From NCBI GenBank assembly GCA_036397755.1, contig DASWII010000009.1, positions 62,001 through 126,000 of the forward strand: a DNA stretch of 64,000 nucleotides, given 5' to 3'. Position numbers and translations under genes: made by a program. Origin of the DNA: CAMYLY01 sp036397755. Its GTDB lineage: Bacteria > Gemmatimonadota > Gemmatimonadetes > Gemmatimonadales > GWC2-71-9. The notes under the pieces are model-generated. The model did not search any database and was not told where the DNA came from. It saw only the letters and a program-made list of their open reading frames with translations. This document shows positions 61,680 through 64,000 of the stretch, in pieces. Each line of letters opens with the position of its first letter. Position 1 is the first letter of the stretch.

Positions 61680-63001
61680 GCGGCCTTCATGCGCTGGAGC
61701 TGCACCTTGGCCGCCCGGAACTGCTGTGCCAGCGGGATGTTCGACGGACAGACGTAGGAGCAGCAGCCGCACAGCATGCAATCGTTGAGATGGGCGGCCA
61801 CCATGTCTTCGTACCGTCCGGCCTGTGCCAGGCTGCCCAACAGCTGTGGGTTGAGGAACACGGGGCACGCGCCCACACAATGCCCGCAGCGAATGCACGG
61901 GAACGACACGGGCGGCTTCACGTCCCGCGCCGTGAGCACGACGACGCCCGTGGTGCCTTTGAGCACCGGAGCGTTGAGATCCGCCACGGCACTCCCCATC
62001 ATCGGTCCGCCCAGGATCACCTCGCGCGCGTCGTCCGTGACCCCGCCACACGCGTCGAGCAGATCGACGAGCTTCGTTCCGACAGGCACGATCAGGTTGC
62101 TGGGCTTCCGCACGCCCGGCCCCGTCACGGTCACGATCCGCTCGACCAACGGCAGACCGGTTTCGAAGACCTCCGCGATGGTGCCGACCGACGCCACGTT
62201 TTGCACGAGCACCCCGACGTGCATCGGCAGCTTGCCGGATGGCACCTCGCGGCCGGTGAGCGCCGTGATCAGCATCTTCTCGGCGCCTTGCGGATACTGC
62301 ACGCGCAGCGCATGCACCGCCACGTCGAGGTCGGCCGGCAGCGTTCGGGTCAGCGCCTCGACCGCGTCGGGCTTGTTCTGCTCGATCCCGATCATCGCGC
62401 GCGACACCCCCAGCGCCCGCATCATGATGCGGATGCCGAGCTGCACGCGCTCCGGATATTCTACCATTGTGCGATGATCGGTGGTCAGGTACGGCTCGCA
62501 CTCACATCCGTTGACCAGCAGCGTGTCGATCGTCACGTCGGGCGGGGGTGACAGCTTGACGTGCGCCGGGAACGCCGCGCCGCCGAGTCCGACGACGCCG
62601 GCGTCCTGCACCGCGGCGACGAGCTGCCGGGAGGTGAGGCCTTCCCACTTCGGGATGATCCGGGGGCGCAACGCGTGCGGCGAGTGCCGTTCGACCGCGA
62701 TGCGGACGGCGGTCTTGAACGTGCCGTCCGGATGGGGCCAGAGCCCAATCTCCGTGATCGTCCCCGCGGCCGACGCATGGACGGGCGATGACATGAAGCC
62801 GTCCGCCTCCGCCAATTTGTCGCCCCGCTCCACGCGATCGCCGACCTTGGCGATGAGGCGTGCCGGTTTGCCGGTGTGCTGGCTCAGCGGCAGGACGACC
62901 TCGGTGGGGAAGGGCATGCGCCGGATGCCGACGCGCTCGGTCAGCTTCTTGAGTTCCGGCGGGTGCACCCCGTGGCGAAAAGAGGAATTCGGCTGCGGCA
63001 T
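61676..63001 (-). CDS. rnfC: Electron transport complex subunit RnfC
   Basis: Peripheral subunit thought to exchange electrons with NAD(H) or another soluble carrier. The 441-residue protein has the NADH/FMN-site glycine motif 'GLGGAAFPAHVKL', 'GCECEPYLTTDHR' and two [4Fe-4S] motifs: C369, C372, C375, C379 and C408, C411, C414, C418. It is first among the rnf genes here; 92 bases separate it from the upstream ferredoxin-domain gene. Confidence 0.95.
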   Translation of the reverse strand: MPQPNSSFRHGVHPPELKKLTERVGIRRMPFPTEVVLPLSQHTGKPARLIAKVGDRVERGDKLAEADGFMSSPVHASAAGTITEIGLWPHPDGTFKTAVRIAVERHSPHALRPRIIPKWEGLTSRQLVAAVQDAGVVGLGGAAFPAHVKLSPPPDVTIDTLLVNGCECEPYLTTDHRTMVEYPERVQLGIRIMMRALGVSRAMIGIEQNKPDAVEALTRTLPADLDVAVHALRVQYPQGAEKMLITALTGREVPSGKLPMHVGVLVQNVASVGTIAEVFETGLPLVERIVTVTGPGVRKPSNLIVPVGTKLVDLLDACGGVTDDAREVILGGPMMGSAVADLNAPVLKGTTGVVVLTARDVKPPVSFPCIRCGHCVGACPVFLNPQLLGSLAQAGRYEDMVAAHLNDCMLCGCCSYVCPSNIPLAQQFRAAKVQLQRMKAA

Positions 63002-63093
63002 GGCGCGTCAACCATGAAGGTGTGGAGGTACGGTGGCGCGCAAGTACCGGGGTACGCCGCTTCCCTCCGCGCCCGCGCACCCAGGCAGCCTCA

Positions 63094-64000
63094 TCAGTTG
63101 AACTGCTCCGCGCGCTTCACCCACTTGTCGAGGTTCTTCTCCTTCGGGTTGAGCGGCGTTCCGGGATGAATGATCGCGACGGGGCACCGTTCGGCGGCCT
63201 GCACGATCTCCTTGAAGGTCCCCGCCCGCGCGTCCTTGATGTACGCCTGCTTGTTGGTGTCGTAGGCGAACATCTGGTTGTTGAGCCGCGTGCACTCGTC
63301 GCAGGTCGTGCAACGCGCGGTCTCGATGTACGGCTCCATCGCCAGGCCCTCGTCTTCCGCTTCCGCCACGGCGACCGCGGAAGAGTCGACTGCCGCTACG
63401 GACGCCACCCCGGTTGAACCACCCGGTGCAGCAGGCGCCGGCGGAGCGCTATCCAGGGGCACCGAATCCGTAACGGCAGTCGACAGCTTGGGAATGGGCT
63501 TGAGCGGCATCCGCTCGATGCTCGAGAGCAGATCCTCGATGGTGCGTTGACCGTTGCCCGCGCGGATGAGCCCTTCGGCCATCCGCCGGGCAATGGCCTG
63601 TGGGAACGTGGCGCGGAGGTCGGCCAGCTTCGCCTCGTACTCGGCCCGTAGCGCCTGCAGCTTGACCTCGAATGCCTGCTCCAGCTCGCCCTGCACCTGG
63701 TCGCGGACCGTGTCCGACGTCTGCAACCCGGCGAGATAGCGCAGCTGCTGCCAGAATGACTGGCGATCGGCGGCCAGCTTCACCATCTCGGGGCTCACCG
63801 CGAGACGCCGCAGTTTGCGGGCGGCATCGATGGCGTAGATGTACGGTGTCTTGCCTTCGCGGTCCTCGGCGCCCGCATCGAGGTACTCATGGAACGGAAC
63901 GAGGTCGTCAGGCGCCACATCGGGCTTGATGATGCGGAAGTGCTTCTTGAAGCGCGCCTCGGTCGCGGTCCAGTCGGCGATCGTGAGCGGCAGCGCCATC
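63094..64000 (-). CDS. C-terminal part of a large ferredoxin-domain protein, cut by window edge
   Basis: The visible ~300 residues have a helical and coiled-coil region (e.g. 'QGELEQAFEVKLQALRAEYEAKLADL'), an Ala/Pro/Val-rich linker, and a C-terminal ferredoxin-like domain with a C-x2-C-x2-C motif (TARCTTCDECTRLNN) and a later CPVAII cysteine, enough for one [4Fe-4S] cluster. A Met one base from the edge could be internal, since I recall this tail on very large 2-oxoacid:ferredoxin-oxidoreductase-like proteins; that is memory, not proof. It precedes rnfC on the same strand, where rnfB would often lie. Confidence 0.6.
   Translation of the reverse strand, partial: MALPLTIADWTATEARFKKHFRIIKPDVAPDDLVPFHEYLDAGAEDREGKTPYIYAIDAARKLRRLAVSPEMVKLAADRQSFWQQLRYLAGLQTSDTVRDQVQGELEQAFEVKLQALRAEYEAKLADLRATFPQAIARRMAEGLIRAGNGQRTIEDLLSSIERMPLKPIPKLSTAVTDSVPLDSAPPAPAAPGGSTGVASVAAVDSSAVAVAEAEDEGLAMEPYIETARCTTCDECTRLNNQMFAYDTNKQAYIKDARAGTFKEIVQAAERCPVAIIHPGTPLNPKEKNLDKWVKRAEQFN

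Noticed and set aside
57654..63001. Na+-NQR operon instead of RNF
   Set aside because: The first subunit has the two 4Fe-4S motifs of RnfC and no NqrA or NqrF gene is present; only the maturation factors recall NQR.

Overview
The window reads as a gene-dense chromosomal segment of a high-GC, Gram-negative bacterium. Gram-negative traits are a TonB-dependent B12 receptor, an outer-membrane beta-barrel protein and lipoproteins. A stand-alone T9SS/FlgD-type C-terminal domain protein, a split methylmalonyl-CoA mutase, a mannose-type PTS with HPr kinase and an RNF cluster together suggest Gemmatimonadota or a close relative. That placement is inference; there is no rRNA here to settle it. Almost all genes look like core chromosomal genes; I see no phage, insertion sequence, CRISPR array or tRNA.

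Layout: 1-6.7 kb (+) holds an M23 peptidase (cut by the edge), a divergent HisA-like protein, a vWA-like membrane protein, ftsY and recG. 6.7-9.2 kb has a pterin dehydratase (-), asnS (+) and mazG (-), whose 3' ends overlap convergently. 9.3-21.6 kb (+) carries alr, deoB, cdd, a lipoprotein and outer-membrane barrel pair, mtaB, miaB, comEC, fbp and the methylmalonyl-CoA mutase catalytic subunit. 21.6-30.4 kb (+) is one run: fmdB-like, argS, a PfkB kinase, purM, ribD-ribE-ribBA-ribH, nusB and a glycosyltransferase. 30.4-36.0 kb (+) is a regulatory and transport PTS operon: hpf, hprK, EIIA, EIIB, EIIC, EIID, HPr and EI. Then come metK, a bifunctional-nuclease-family gene and a secreted/membrane protein.

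38.9-43.7 kb is a cobalamin riboswitch followed by btuF-btuC-btuD-btuB, which fits with the B12-dependent mutase upstream. 43.8-51.2 kb (+) has recO, selB, a signal-peptide plus C-terminal-domain-only protein, clpB, tadA and a dimethylarginine dimethylaminohydrolase-like gene. Two arrays of 7-bp tandem repeats lie in this stretch. 51.3-56.0 kb (-) is a signalling block: two single-domain receivers, a small histidine kinase, an HD-GYP response regulator and a hybrid PAS histidine kinase. 56.3-64.0 kb (-) has a beta-propeller lipoprotein and an electron-transfer operon. Read in its own direction the operon is the C-terminal ferredoxin part of a large protein, rnfC, rnfD, rnfG, rnfE, rnfA, an NqrM-like small protein and apbE.

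Genes are packed tightly: 21 pairs overlap by exactly four bases (ATGA, GTGA, TTGA or CTGA). Three genes that open a transcription unit (asnS, alr, recO) have promoter-like elements so close to the start codon that their mRNAs would be nearly leaderless. The most interesting item is the RNF operon: it shows no rnfB, has a ferredoxin-domain oxidoreductase fragment where rnfB might be expected, and carries its own NqrM-like and ApbE maturation factors.
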